Assembly (NCBI RefSeq): GCF_021648825.1
Contig: NZ_JAKJHS010000001.1
Coordinates: 852,788 to 916,787 of the forward strand
From: Rhizobium halophilum
Lineage (GTDB): Bacteria; Pseudomonadota; Alphaproteobacteria; Rhizobiales; Rhizobiaceae
DNA: 64,000 bases
Direction of reading: 5' to 3'
Of the stretch, positions 20,026 through 29,239 are shown piece after piece. Positions within the stretch are counted from its first letter, which is position 1. Each line of letters opens with the position of its first letter. The position numbers and the translations under genes are program-made. The notes under the pieces are model-generated. The model worked only from the letters and a program-made list of their open reading frames with translations, was not told where the DNA came from and made no database searches.

Positions 20026-20775
20026 CTAGTGTAGTAGTTGGCTGAGGAACAGGCTCGCCCGCTCGGACTTCGGATGTGCGAAGAACTCCTGCGGGTGCGC
20101 TTCTTCCACGATGCGACCCTGATCCATGAAGATCACTCGGTCGGCCACCTGCCGTGCAAAGCCCATTTCGTGCGTCACGCAAATCATCGTCATGCCTTCG
20201 CGAGCAAGCTCGACCATTGTGTCCAGCACTTCCTTTACCATTTCCGGGTCCAGCGCAGAGGTCGGTTCATCGAACAGCATGACCCGGGGGCTCATGCACA
20301 GCGCCCGGGCAATTGCGACGCGCTGCTGTTGCCCTCCTGACAGTTGGCCTGGGTATTTGTTGGCCTGCTCGGGGATGCGCACTCGCTCCAGAAAGTGCAT
20401 CGCGATCTCGTTCGCCTCTTTGCGGGGCATCTTCTTCACCCACATGGGCGCAAGGGTGCAGTTCTCCAGGATCGTCAGATGCGGGAAGAGGTTGAATTGC
20501 TGGAAGACCATACCGACGTCACGACGGACTGCCTCGGCCTTTCGCTCGTCGCCGTCCAGCTCAATGCCACCGACGATGATCTCTCCGCCCTGGTGTGCCT
20601 CCAGCCGATTAACGCAGCGGATAAGTGTGGACTTTCCGGATCCCGACGGGCCACAGATGACAACACGCTCCCGCGGCGCGACGGCAAGACTGATATCATT
20701 CAAAGCATGATAGATGCCGTACCACTTGTGGACATTGCGCATGAGGATTTCCGGGGCGTCGATGTCAGTGGGCAA
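20026..20775 (-). CDS. Polar amino acid ABC transporter ATP-binding protein
   Basis: This 249-residue GlnQ-type ATPase has Walker [10 protein letters not shown], signature [15 protein letters not shown], Walker B VMLFDEP and H-loop CVTHEM. A TTG start at 20775 is chosen because GGAGG lies 6 nt upstream; the next ATG is 12 codons in. It overlaps the EamA gene stop. It is the last gene of the five-gene operon starting at 24814 and powers uptake, presumably of fructosyl amino acids. Confidence 0.85.
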   Translation of the reverse strand: MPTDIDAPEILMRNVHKWYGIYHALNDISLAVAPRERVVICGPSGSGKSTLIRCVNRLEAHQGGEIIVGGIELDGDERKAEAVRRDVGMVFQQFNLFPHLTILENCTLAPMWVKKMPRKEANEIAMHFLERVRIPEQANKYPGQLSGGQQQRVAIARALCMSPRVMLFDEPTSALDPEMVKEVLDTMVELAREGMTMICVTHEMGFARQVADRVIFMDQGRIVEEAHPQEFFAHPKSERASLFLSQLLH

Positions 20776-21676
20776 AGGTTTCCTCCGCTGATTTTCGCAA
20801 GACCAGCCAGCCCGACAGGATGATGATGCCTGCTCCAACCAGCGTGTAGATTTCAATCGGCGCTGCAAACAGCAGCAGCCCGTAGATGCATCCCCAGATG
20901 ATCTGGCTGTACTGGAAGGGGGCGACGACGGAGGCCTCGCCAATCCTGAAGGCCCGCACAAGCAGGGCATGGCCCGCCAGCAGCGCCAGTCCGCCAACGC
21001 AAACGAGGAGAAGATGAAAAGGCGTCGGCTCGATCAGTCCACCGCTCAAGTAAGCTGCAGAAAGTGACAACGGCATGAGCACCAGCAGCAGGGTGGCTAC
21101 AAGAGCCTCGTCACTCTCCTGCGCCTTGGTGCAGCGCAGGAGGATCAGCGACAAGGCAAACAGCAAGGCAGAACCCACAGCCGCCGCATGCCCGAGGTTG
21201 AGGGAGCCGACATCGGGGCGGAGGGCAACGGCTACGCCGGCAAAACCCAGGAGCACGCCAAGCCATCCCACGGCCGATAGCCGCTCCTGCAGAAGAACGG
21301 CCGACAGCACTGCAACGATGACAGGCGTCAAGAAGGCGAGGAGATAGGCTTCCGACATTGGCAACATTGCGAATGCGTAGTGGATGAGCAAAGTATCGCC
21401 CGCCAAAAGCAGCGCACGAAGAAGCGCTAGTCGCGGCTGTCGCGGCACCAACCGCTTGACCGTGCCTCGGACCACCATGCCCAGAACCAAGAGAAGGAAG
21501 GCGACCGCGGTGACAAGGAAGGTAACCTCGGCCACGGGCAGTTCTATCGCCAGCAGCTTGACGATGGCGTCGGTTCCCGAGAAGACCGCGAACGCAGCCA
21601 GCACGAGCATACTGGCCCGAACGTTCGACGCGGCCGCATCGCGAGAGTCAACGATAGGCACGCCGTCAACGGACAT
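20765..21676 (-). CDS. EamA/DMT-family membrane transporter
   Basis: This 303-residue protein has ten predicted transmembrane segments in two EamA repeats (for example [20 protein letters not shown] in repeat 1 and [20 protein letters not shown] in repeat 2). It overlaps the permease gene stop by 11 bp and its own stop overlaps the ATPase gene, so it is tightly built into an ABC importer operon, which is unusual. An exporter of the released amino acid or an overflow product is a reasonable guess. Confidence 0.82.
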   Translation of the reverse strand: MSVDGVPIVDSRDAAASNVRASMLVLAAFAVFSGTDAIVKLLAIELPVAEVTFLVTAVAFLLLVLGMVVRGTVKRLVPRQPRLALLRALLLAGDTLLIHYAFAMLPMSEAYLLAFLTPVIVAVLSAVLLQERLSAVGWLGVLLGFAGVAVALRPDVGSLNLGHAAAVGSALLFALSLILLRCTKAQESDEALVATLLLVLMPLSLSAAYLSGGLIEPTPFHLLLVCVGGLALLAGHALLVRAFRIGEASVVAPFQYSQIIWGCIYGLLLFAAPIEIYTLVGAGIIILSGWLVLRKSAEETFAH

Positions 21677-22637
21677 TGAAGCGACCAAAGCGTTCTTCGA
21701 CCCTGGCCTGGATGTACTCCAGGCAGATCGACAGTGCCCAGTAGATCATTGACGCCGTGATCAGCATTTCGATGTGCCGGAACTCCGTCTGCCCTTGCGT
21801 ACGAGCCAGGTACATGATCTCCCACACGCCGACGACAGACACGAGCGACGAGTCCTTCAGCATTGCAATGAACTGGTTCCCGGTCGGAGGAATGATAACG
21901 CGCATAGCCTGTGGAAGGATCACGAGCACCATGGTCTGGCTCGGGCTCAGACCGAGCGCGGTTGCCCCCTCTCGTTGGCCCCGGGAGATACTCTCGATGC
22001 CTGCACGGAAAATCTCGGTCATATAGGCACCGTAGCAGAGCGAAAGCGCCAGAATACCGGCGGGGACGGCGCCTATCACATAGCCCACCTGGGGCAGGCC
22101 TAGGTAGATGATGTAGATCTGCATCAGCAGTGGCAGGCCGCGGAAAAGCGACGTGTAGAAGGTGGCCAATCCATAGACGACGCCGTTGCGGGAAAGCTTT
22201 GCAATCGCTCCGATCAGTGCAATCACCGTAGCGATGACGATGGAGATCGCGGAGATGTAAAGGGTGGTCGTCACGCCTTGAGTGATGAGAAAGCCGATCT
22301 TCTTGGCGATAAACGCGAACGACAGATCGAACGAGTAGAAGAAAAGCATCAACAGGGCGAAAAGCTCCACCCACACGGCAACGATCTGCTGGAAGCGGCT
22401 CAGCGTCTGCAGGGCTTTCCAGTTGGCCGCCAGGATCATCGCAATCAGGAAGGCTGACAGGATCCGCCCGTATGAGGGGTGCTGTGTCAGCCAATCGACG
22501 CTTCCGGGCAAAACATACCCGATCCAGTCGGGGCTTACCCCAAGGAGATAGAGTGCAGCAGTGACAAGAAGGAGTGCCAAGAATGCACCGAGACGCCGCG
22601 ATGCGTCTGGATGCGCAAGTATCAGTTTAGCGATCAT
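21666..22637 (-). CDS. Polar amino acid ABC transporter permease
   Basis: This 323-residue His/Glu-type permease has an extra N-terminal membrane region at about residues 1-110 before the conserved core. The core includes TLYISAISIVIATVIALIGA and the EAA loop REGATALGLSPSQTMVLVIL. It is the only permease of the system, so a homodimer is predicted. It follows the FAD oxidase gene by 13 nt and overlaps the EamA gene. Confidence 0.85.
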   Translation of the reverse strand: MIAKLILAHPDASRRLGAFLALLLVTAALYLLGVSPDWIGYVLPGSVDWLTQHPSYGRILSAFLIAMILAANWKALQTLSRFQQIVAVWVELFALLMLFFYSFDLSFAFIAKKIGFLITQGVTTTLYISAISIVIATVIALIGAIAKLSRNGVVYGLATFYTSLFRGLPLLMQIYIIYLGLPQVGYVIGAVPAGILALSLCYGAYMTEIFRAGIESISRGQREGATALGLSPSQTMVLVILPQAMRVIIPPTGNQFIAMLKDSSLVSVVGVWEIMYLARTQGQTEFRHIEMLITASMIYWALSICLEYIQARVEERFGRFNVR

Positions 22638-22650
22638 CGAACTTTCCAGC

Positions 22651-23931
22651 CTAGGCAGCGCGCTCGCGCCACCAGTCCTGTGCCTGCAGTTTCCAGTAAG
22701 TCAGTTGCGCCACCGCAAGACCCGCGACGCCTCCCGCCCAAGCCAGGCGGAAAGGCTGAAAGAGCTTGTAGCGCTCGGTATGTCCGAGGATGCCTTCCGC
22801 CACCACCTTGCCGCCGATTGCTGTTGTGTTGAGGCCGTGCCCTCCGAACGCCGTGCAATGCCAGACGTGAGGCTGAAGCTGCCCAATCTGTGGCATGAGA
22901 TGGCGGGCGTAGGACATCAGTCCTGACCAGGCGAGCTCTGTCTTCAGCCCCGCCAATTGCGGATAGGTTGTCAGCATCTCGCGGCGCAGCTCTGCGGCCA
23001 CGCCGGACGCAGACGCAGCACGCGTGGTGATCCTGCCGCCCCAGAGGAGACGGCGCCCGCCGTCAACCAGGCGGTAGTAGTCTCCCGCACGGCGATTGTC
23101 TCCGACGCCAGCGCCGGTCGCGATCGCCGTTCCAATCAGATCCGGCGCCTCCTCGCTGATCATCACGTAGGTTGCGATGGGCAAGAAGGCGCGGCTGAGC
23201 CGGCGGTCCAGTTTCCCAGTGTAGCCGCCACTGGCAAGCACCACATCCTTCGCACGCACTTCGCCTGAGGATGTGCGCACGGTCTTACGGGTTTGATCAA
23301 GGTCGAGTCTGGTGACCGGGGACTGCTCGAATATCCGTCCGCCAAGCCGCTCGATCTCCAGCGCCAGCCCGCGCAGATAGTTCAGGGGGTGGATGTGAAA
23401 ACTGCGTTCGTCGCGCAGTGCCTGGAAATAGCGCTTGGAGCGTAACACGCCCCGCACTGTCGCCGTGTCAAGATACTCGAGCGGGTAGTCGTAGGTCTGA
23501 GCCATGCTCTGCGCGTGACGCTTCAAGCTTTCGCCGTCGTCGTATCGCAGAACACTGATGATCCCGGGTTTTGGATCAGCATCCGCGAGGTTGAGCTCCG
23601 CGATCGTATCGCGCACGAAATCGACGCCTTCGATGGACATCAAATGCAGGTGCCGCGCAGTCTCCAAACCGGCCATGCGGGCAATCTCGTCACCGCCCGT
23701 TGCATAACCAGGACTGACAAATCCGCCGTTGCGCCCCGAGGCGCCAAAACCGATGCTATGGGCTTCGAAAACCACGACCGACTGGCCCCCTCGCGCGAGT
23801 TGTAGCGCCGTGGTCAATCCTGCGAGCCCGCCGCCGACGATGACGGTGTCGCATTCGATAGTCCCGGTGACAGCGGCTCGTGTCGCCGTGCCTGTAATGG
23901 TTCGTGAATAGTAGGTGTCCGGATAGTCCAT
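22651..23931 (-). CDS. FAD-dependent amine/amino acid oxidase (DAO family)
   Basis: This 426-residue flavoenzyme has a Rossmann FAD motif VIVGGGLAGLTTALQLARGG at about residues 31-50 and the family motif GRNGGFVSPGY, as in PuuB and DadA relatives. The C-terminal region YARHLMPQIG to FGGHGLNTTAIGGKVVAE closes the FAD site. It lies between binding protein and permease of an amino-acid-type ABC operon with a fructosamine operator. It may oxidise a fructosyl amino acid or the released amine; the sequence alone does not decide. There is no signal peptide, so it is cytoplasmic. Confidence 0.78.
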   Translation of the reverse strand: MDYPDTYYSRTITGTATRAAVTGTIECDTVIVGGGLAGLTTALQLARGGQSVVVFEAHSIGFGASGRNGGFVSPGYATGGDEIARMAGLETARHLHLMSIEGVDFVRDTIAELNLADADPKPGIISVLRYDDGESLKRHAQSMAQTYDYPLEYLDTATVRGVLRSKRYFQALRDERSFHIHPLNYLRGLALEIERLGGRIFEQSPVTRLDLDQTRKTVRTSSGEVRAKDVVLASGGYTGKLDRRLSRAFLPIATYVMISEEAPDLIGTAIATGAGVGDNRRAGDYYRLVDGGRRLLWGGRITTRAASASGVAAELRREMLTTYPQLAGLKTELAWSGLMSYARHLMPQIGQLQPHVWHCTAFGGHGLNTTAIGGKVVAEGILGHTERYKLFQPFRLAWAGGVAGLAVAQLTYWKLQAQDWWRERAA

Positions 23932-23986
23932 GAAAACGCCTCCCCGAAGGAGGTGCGGGATGATGCTCCCGCACCCGAAAAGATGG

Positions 23987-24814
23987 TCAGTCGGCGCTGA
24001 AATCCTTCCCGTACCATTTTGTCGTCAAAGCCGACAAAGTGCCGTCGCCCTTCATCTGGTCGATGATCTCGCCGATCTTGGCGGTCCACTCGTCGTCGCC
24101 TTTTTCTGCGATCACCACGAGCGGCTCGCGGAAGGCGTAGTCACCTTCCAAAATTCGGAGAGGATAGCCATTCTTAATGGCATTCTCTGCCGTCTGTTCC
24201 GGCGCGATAACGGCGTCCAGACGAACGCCGGCGCCCAGCCGCAGATCGTCAAAGGGGAGCATGGAGTCCGCGAAGGTGCGGATGTCGCCCGGCTCCAGCT
24301 TGTACTCGATGGGGGGAAGTCCAGGAGCGTCGATCTCCAGCTGGCGCCGGATAAAATCTTCCGAGGTCGTAGCTGTTTCGACTCCGATCACCTTCCCGTT
24401 GAGGTCCTCGACCGACTTGGCGTCACTGTCCTTGTGAACGACATAGACATAGGGGCTGTAATAGTAGACGCCGGCAAAATCGATGACCTGGGCACGAGCC
24501 TTCGTCGGCGTAACCGAACCAACGCCAAGATCATACCGTCCCTGCCAGCGCCCTCCGGTGAGCGTCGCCCAGTCCGGCGTCTCGAACGACACCTCAACTC
24601 CTAGCCGTTTAGCGATTTCCTTGGCCACATCGACGTCAAAACCGGTCAGTTGGTTACTATCGTCGAGGAAACTTTGTGGAGGCCATCCACTGTTGGTCGC
24701 AACGACCATCGCGCCTCTCTCCATCACGCGGTCCAGCGTGGCCCCGGCATGTGCGACCGTTGCCGCAGCTAGCGCTGCTGCACCGATTGCAAACTTGATC
24801 ATGAAAGCCTTCAT
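23987..24814 (-). CDS. ABC transporter substrate-binding protein (amino acid/opine type)
   Basis: This 275-residue family 3 binding protein has a signal peptide ending AALAAATVAHA and the ligand-binding stretch TGFDVDVAKEIAKRLGVEVS. AGGAGGAG precedes ATG 24814. It is the first gene of the operon, 36 bp downstream of the second copy of the GntR operator. By context the ligand is expected to be an Amadori compound (fructosyl amino acid), as for Agrobacterium deoxyfructosyl-glutamine uptake systems. Confidence 0.83.
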   Translation of the reverse strand: MKAFMIKFAIGAAALAAATVAHAGATLDRVMERGAMVVATNSGWPPQSFLDDSNQLTGFDVDVAKEIAKRLGVEVSFETPDWATLTGGRWQGRYDLGVGSVTPTKARAQVIDFAGVYYYSPYVYVVHKDSDAKSVEDLNGKVIGVETATTSEDFIRRQLEIDAPGLPPIEYKLEPGDIRTFADSMLPFDDLRLGAGVRLDAVIAPEQTAENAIKNGYPLRILEGDYAFREPLVVIAEKGDDEWTAKIGEIIDQMKGDGTLSALTTKWYGKDFSAD

Positions 24815-24849
24815 TCTCTCCTCCTATGAGTGCCAGACCGCCCTCTCCG

Positions 24850-24865
24850 TGTAAGATGTCTGACA
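24850..24865. promoter_or_regulatory. GntR-type operator TGTAAGATGTCTGACA (site 2 of fructosamine regulon)
   Basis: Read on the minus strand this is TGTCAGACATCTTACA, differing in one base from the palindrome at 19023-19038. It lies 36 bp upstream of the binding-protein start, where it could block the promoter. The rest of the gap up to 25177 shows no gene. Confidence 0.65.
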
Positions 24866-25177
24866 ACAGGATTTGAAGACATCGGACGAAACATGTCAAT
24901 CGCCGTGCGTGAAGGGACTTATGAAAAATCCTGATGCGCTGATGTTTGAGCGGAATGAATGATAGGGCGAGCTTGCGCACATACCTCAAGTAACGTTAGG
25001 TAAACATCAGCTCCAGCATTAGGTGCGATTAAAGGCGCCCCATCTGCCCATGCTTCAGCGTCGACCCACTAATGGCTTCCTATCGAGGCCAGCAAACAAT
25101 CGGGTAAGCGGGTGCTTCATGCTGCGCCGTCCTGGCGTCTCATCGCGACCGACATCTGGTTACGCAGGCTGGCACCG
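24866..25177. other. Intergenic region without recognisable gene
   Basis: About 310 bp lie between the operator of the ABC operon and the 3' end of the TauE/SafE gene. A fragment AAGACATCGGAC at 24873-24884 partly resembles the operator half. I see no convincing open frame, RNA gene or terminator. Confidence 0.4.
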
Positions 25178-26011
25178 CTAGAACAGCATCCGGTAGCTGT
25201 CGAACAGCATTTTGGCCGATGTGATGGTCAGGAAAATGCCGAAGAGGATGCGAAGAGTGTGTGGCTCGATGGAGTGGGCGGTGCGGGCACCCAAGGGTGC
25301 AAACCACATGCTAGTGGCGACAATGGCAACCAAACCTCCCAGGTTCACGTAACCGAGTGAGAAAACCGGCAGCCCAGTCTTACCCCAGCCATTAACGACG
25401 TAGCCGACGGTCCCGGGAACCGCGATGATCAATCCGATCACCGATGCAGTGCCGATCGCCCGTCTGACGGGGTAGCTGAAGACACTCAGTGTAGGAACCG
25501 TCAACGTTCCGCCGCCTATCCCCATGAGCGTGGAGATGGTTCCTATGGCTGTCGCCATACCCGCTTGTCCCGGCCGTCGGGGTAGCCCCGTGACCGGGTG
25601 CCAGCCTTCACGGGTGAACAGCATGTAGAGCGCCACTAGCGCGGCAACGATACCGAATACGCTAGTCAGCAAGGACCCTGACGCATAGGCGGCAACAACA
25701 ACGCCCAGGATAACGCCGAGGGCCACAAATGGCCCCCACAGCTTCAGAAGTTCCGTATCGACCGCCCCCTTTGCCTTGTGGGTGCGGATCGACTGTATCG
25801 ATGTTGGAATGATCGTTGCAAGGGATGTTGCCACGGCTATGTGTGCCCGCAAACCGACATCGACGTCGAACGCCGCAAGCACGTGGTAGAGAACCGGCAC
25901 CACAACGATCCCGCCGCCGACCCCCAGGAGCCCGGCCAAAAAGCCGGAAACGCATCCCACCAGACCAAGAACGAGGGCAAACGAAGTCAGCAGCATGATC
26001 GATGCAGGCAT
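25178..26011 (-). CDS. TauE/SafE-family sulfite/organic anion permease
   Basis: This 277-residue protein has about eight transmembrane segments and the two typical glycine-rich repeats GFLAGLLGVGGGIVVVPVL (residues 23-41) and STLMGIGGGTLTVPTLSVF. The family exports sulfite, sulfoacetate or other small anions. It is the last gene of an operon with an NMT1-type ABC importer and a fumarylpyruvate-hydrolase-like enzyme, separated from the latter by a strong hairpin. The substrate is unknown. Confidence 0.82.
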   Translation of the reverse strand: MPASIMLLTSFALVLGLVGCVSGFLAGLLGVGGGIVVVPVLYHVLAAFDVDVGLRAHIAVATSLATIIPTSIQSIRTHKAKGAVDTELLKLWGPFVALGVILGVVVAAYASGSLLTSVFGIVAALVALYMLFTREGWHPVTGLPRRPGQAGMATAIGTISTLMGIGGGTLTVPTLSVFSYPVRRAIGTASVIGLIIAVPGTVGYVVNGWGKTGLPVFSLGYVNLGGLVAIVATSMWFAPLGARTAHSIEPHTLRILFGIFLTITSAKMLFDSYRMLF

Positions 26012-26057
26012 AGCGAGTCCAGAAAATGGGGTGATGGAGGTGCCCGAAAGGCTCTTT

Positions 26058-26094
26058 CAAGGGACAGGGCGCGCAGAGCGCACCCTGTCCCTTG
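26058..26094. repeat. Strong hairpin between hydrolase and permease genes
   Basis: CAAGGGACAGGG and CCCTGTCCCTTG form a perfect 12-bp stem that continues after one mismatch with four more pairs around a 3-nt loop. There is no T-run on either strand, so it is more likely a processing, attenuation or mRNA-stability element than a simple terminator. Confidence 0.6.
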
Positions 26095-26118
26095 GATGTA
26101 ATAGCGCCCGTGCGCCGG

Positions 26119-26826
26119 TCAGCTGACCCGGAAACGAATCTCGCCCACGCCGGCCACGTATCCGACCATTTCGTCGCCCTTGACGACGGCGCCGACGCCC
26201 GCCGGAGTTCCTGCAAAGATCAGATCGCCTGCCTTCAGCTCGAACAGGCGCGACAGGTAGGAGATCATCTCCGGCACCTTCCAGATCATCTGATTGAGGT
26301 CGCCGCTCTGGCGCGTCTCGCCATTCACCTTCAGCCAGACTTCCCCTTCCGTCGGATGCCCGACTTCGCTGACGGGATGCAGCGGCCCGCAGGGTGCCGA
26401 CGCTTCAAATGCCTTGCCGGTTTCCCAAGGACGTCCGAGTTTCTTGGCCTCCCCCTGCAGGTCGCGGCGTGTCATATCGAGGCCAACAGCATAGCCATAG
26501 ACGTGGTCGAGGGCGCTCTCGAGCGGGATGTTGATGCCGCCCTTGCTGAGCGCCACGACCAGTTCAACTTCGTGATGAACGTCCTTGGTTTCCGTTGGAT
26601 AGGGAAAATCTTCACCGAGCGGAACGATGGTGTCCGGGTTCTTCTGGAAAAAGAAGGGCGGCTCCTTGTTGGGATCATGGCCCATCTCGATGGCATGGTC
26701 GGCGAAGTTGCGGCCGACGCAGTAAATGCGGTGGATGGGAAAGAGCGCGTCGCTTCCGGCGACCGCCAGCGTCGGCACCGGCGCCGGCTTGATGACATAG
26801 TTCTTGAGTTGAGGCATTTCGTTCAT
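26119..26826 (-). CDS. Fumarylacetoacetate hydrolase family protein, fumarylpyruvate hydrolase-like
   Basis: This 235-residue enzyme has the FAH-fold metal motif HHEVELVVAL (E..E..D-type ligands) and the N-terminal segment IYCVGRNFADHAIEMGHDP. That segment resembles fumarylpyruvate hydrolases of the gentisate pathway, which split fumarylpyruvate to fumarate and pyruvate. A terminal FAGTPAGVGAVVKGD loop is typical. The ATG overlaps the permease stop by one base (TAATG). No ring-cleavage dioxygenase is nearby, so the substrate may be another beta-diketo or acylpyruvate acid. Confidence 0.78.
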   Translation of the reverse strand: MNEMPQLKNYVIKPAPVPTLAVAGSDALFPIHRIYCVGRNFADHAIEMGHDPNKEPPFFFQKNPDTIVPLGEDFPYPTETKDVHHEVELVVALSKGGINIPLESALDHVYGYAVGLDMTRRDLQGEAKKLGRPWETGKAFEASAPCGPLHPVSEVGHPTEGEVWLKVNGETRQSGDLNQMIWKVPEMISYLSRLFELKAGDLIFAGTPAGVGAVVKGDEMVGYVAGVGEIRFRVS

Positions 26827-27578
26827 TATCGCGCTCCTGCGTAATATTCGATGCGTTTTTCGAAGTGTTCGACTCCGGCGGAGAGCAGCATGGCCGCCGC
26901 GAAGAGAAGCATGGTGAGAGCCCAGAACCGCTCCATGTCGAAGCTTCTTGAGTAGAGTTCGAAAAGCTCTCCATAACCGATGATGGAGACCAGGATCTGG
27001 CCGATAACCACTCCCTTGACCCCGCGGATGAGCCCGATCCGGATGCCGGCCAGTATTTCCGGCAGCGCCGAGAGAAGGATGATCTTGGTGAAGATGGTCC
27101 ATCGGGAGGCGCCATAGCTGCGCCCCATCTCGATGAGTGATGTCGGAACCTGCATAACACCGGCTCGGGCATCCAGAACGATGATCCAGACTGCGAACAG
27201 GAAGACGGTGACGACGACGGTCGTCTCGCCCATGCCGAACAGGATCATGAGGATGGGCACCAGCGCCGACAGCGGAGCGCTGACGAACATGTTCACCCAC
27301 AGGCCAAAGATGTTGTCGATGACCTTGAAGCGTCCCATGAGCACCCCAAGCGGCACGCCAACGGTGATGGCAAGGGTCATGCCGTACAGGAAAGAGCGCA
27401 GCGTAATCATCGATGCGCTTTGCCAGGAGCCGGTTTGGACGAGTTCGAAGCCCGCGCTGACAATGGAAGTGAACGGTGGGATGAGGAACATGACGTCAAG
27501 CCGCCCGACGATCTCCCATACGAGCAACCAGAACAGCAGAGACGCCATCATGGGAACGCGAGTGCCGAATAGGGTCAT
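26826..27578 (-). CDS. ABC transporter permease (SsuC/TauC type)
   Basis: This 250-residue permease has about six transmembrane segments and the conserved loop EMGRSYGASRWTIFTKIILL. It lies 6 bp after the ATPase gene stop and overlaps the FAH gene start. It is one of two permeases of the system at 26.8-30.2 kb, suggesting a heterodimeric channel for an anionic organic substrate. Confidence 0.83.
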   Translation of the reverse strand: MTLFGTRVPMMASLLFWLLVWEIVGRLDVMFLIPPFTSIVSAGFELVQTGSWQSASMITLRSFLYGMTLAITVGVPLGVLMGRFKVIDNIFGLWVNMFVSAPLSALVPILMILFGMGETTVVVTVFLFAVWIIVLDARAGVMQVPTSLIEMGRSYGASRWTIFTKIILLSALPEILAGIRIGLIRGVKGVVIGQILVSIIGYGELFELYSRSFDMERFWALTMLLFAAAMLLSAGVEHFEKRIEYYAGAR

Positions 27579-27584
27579 GGCGTA

Positions 27585-28391
27585 TCACTCCGCATATTGC
27601 CGCAGCCCCTGCCAGATCTCCTCAACCACGTCGAGGTAACCGGCATCACGGCGAATATCGTCCGGGGAAGCGCTGCGGTCGATCATTGGATCGATGACCT
27701 GGGAGACGCGGCCCGGCCGAGGAGACAGGAGAACGATCCTGTCCGAGACATAAACGGCCTCTTCGATGGAGTGGGTCACGAAGATGAACGTCTTCTTCTC
27801 GAGCTCGACCAATCGCAGCAGATCCTCCTGGAACTTGCGGCGGTTCTGCTCGTCGACAGCGGAGAACGGCTCGTCCAGCAGAAGCACGTCGGCATTCACT
27901 GCGAAGGCTCGTGCAATCCCGACGCGCTGGCGCATGCCGCCGGAGAGTTCGTGTGGATACTTTTGCTCGAAGCCTGCCAGCCCCACCTGCTCGATGTAAC
28001 GTCGGGCGGTGCGGTCTCGCTCCGCGGCCGGCACCCGCTTCAGTTCCAACCCAAAACCAACATTGCGCAGCACCGTCGCCCAGGGCATCAAAGCAAAATC
28101 CTGAAAGACGAAGGCTCGCTCCGGCCCCGGCCCCGTCACGGCGTGACCGTTCACGCAAATTTCCCCCGAGGTAGCAGGAACAAGGCCTGCGATGATCTTG
28201 AGCAGTGTTGTCTTCCCGCAGCCAGAAGGGCCAAGAAGAGTAGTGAGCTTGCCGCGCTCGAATTCGAGGTTGATGCCACGGAGCGCTTCAACGTCTCCGT
28301 AGTTCTTGCAGATTTCGCGGACTTGAACGACCGCATCATTGCTGGCTGCGGACGTCACGCTGCCGCTGCGTGCCAAAGCAGGATTGGCCAT
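27585..28391 (-). CDS. ABC transporter ATP-binding protein (SsuB/TauB type)
   Basis: This 268-residue ATPase has Walker A GPSGCGKTT, signature LSGGMRQRVGIARAF, Walker B VLLLDEP and H-loop FVTHSIEEAV. The start at 28391 (MANPALARSG) has AGAGGAG upstream; a longer reading frame to 28451 has no good signal. It ends just before the second permease gene. It is the nitrate/sulfonate/taurine class, often used for aromatic and sulfonated acids. Confidence 0.86.
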   Translation of the reverse strand: MANPALARSGSVTSAASNDAVVQVREICKNYGDVEALRGINLEFERGKLTTLLGPSGCGKTTLLKIIAGLVPATSGEICVNGHAVTGPGPERAFVFQDFALMPWATVLRNVGFGLELKRVPAAERDRTARRYIEQVGLAGFEQKYPHELSGGMRQRVGIARAFAVNADVLLLDEPFSAVDEQNRRKFQEDLLRLVELEKKTFIFVTHSIEEAVYVSDRIVLLSPRPGRVSQVIDPMIDRSASPDDIRRDAGYLDVVEEIWQGLRQYAE

Positions 28392-28392
28392 G

Positions 28393-29238
28393 TTACTTTC
28401 TCCTCTTTTCGGGACGTAGCAGGTGCGTTTCGACGTATTGCAAGCCCGCAAGCGTCAATGTCGAGACAGCAATGATCGAGGCAACTGCCGCATACATGTG
28501 CGCGTAGTTCGCAACCGAACGGTGATAGGTGATGAGGTCGCCGATACCGGTGGGCGTGATCAGCAGCTCTGCCAGCATGACGCCTATGAAACCGGCGGCG
28601 ATACCAAGGCGGAGGCCGGCAAACAGGACCGGAGACGCATCCGGAATGATGATCTTGAAGATCTGCTGCATCCGCGAGCCCTGGAAGGAGCGGCACATGT
28701 CCACCAGAGAAGGATTGACGTGCCGCACGGCCTTGTAGGAGTTCAGCACGATGACCGGCAGGGCCAGCATGATGACCGCTAGCGTCTTTGCCGTCAGGCC
28801 GATGCCGTAGACGAAGGTCACGAGCGGAACGAGCGCGGCCATCGGGGCTGCCTGGAGGACGATGAACACAGGAGCCAGCAGCCACTCCGCCTTGTCCGAA
28901 AGCCCCATGGCGACACCAAGGCCGATTCCGACGATCGCGGAGACCACAATCCCCAGGACCAGCGGCTGCAGTGTTAGGAAGTAGGCCCTATGCATGCTTC
29001 CGTCCGCTACCATCTCGCCGAAGGCGGAAACGGTTTCGAGAAAGGTTGGGAACGCAAAGCTGATGGGGACACGCCCCGCAATCTCCCAGGTAATGAAGAG
29101 AACAGCGAGCGATACGACAATCCAGAACGAACGCCGCTCGTCGGCGAATGTCCGGATCATCTCGGCGGTGGTGGATGGAGCCTCTTGTGAGGCTCCGATT
29201 CCGTTGTCGATTTTTGCTGGCGAAATTGACATCTGCAT
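28393..29238 (-). CDS. ABC transporter permease (SsuC/TauC type)
   Basis: This 281-residue permease has an N-terminal soluble stretch of about 35 residues, then about six transmembrane segments and the loop VDMCRSFQGSRMQQIFKIII. ATG 29238 or 29232 could serve as start; neither has a strong ribosome-binding site, and translation is probably coupled to the binding-protein gene that stops one base upstream. It is the partner of the permease at 26826. Confidence 0.82.
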   Translation of the reverse strand: MQMSISPAKIDNGIGASQEAPSTTAEMIRTFADERRSFWIVVSLAVLFITWEIAGRVPISFAFPTFLETVSAFGEMVADGSMHRAYFLTLQPLVLGIVVSAIVGIGLGVAMGLSDKAEWLLAPVFIVLQAAPMAALVPLVTFVYGIGLTAKTLAVIMLALPVIVLNSYKAVRHVNPSLVDMCRSFQGSRMQQIFKIIIPDASPVLFAGLRLGIAAGFIGVMLAELLITPTGIGDLITYHRSVANYAHMYAAVASIIAVSTLTLAGLQYVETHLLRPEKRRK

Positions 29239-29239
29239 C

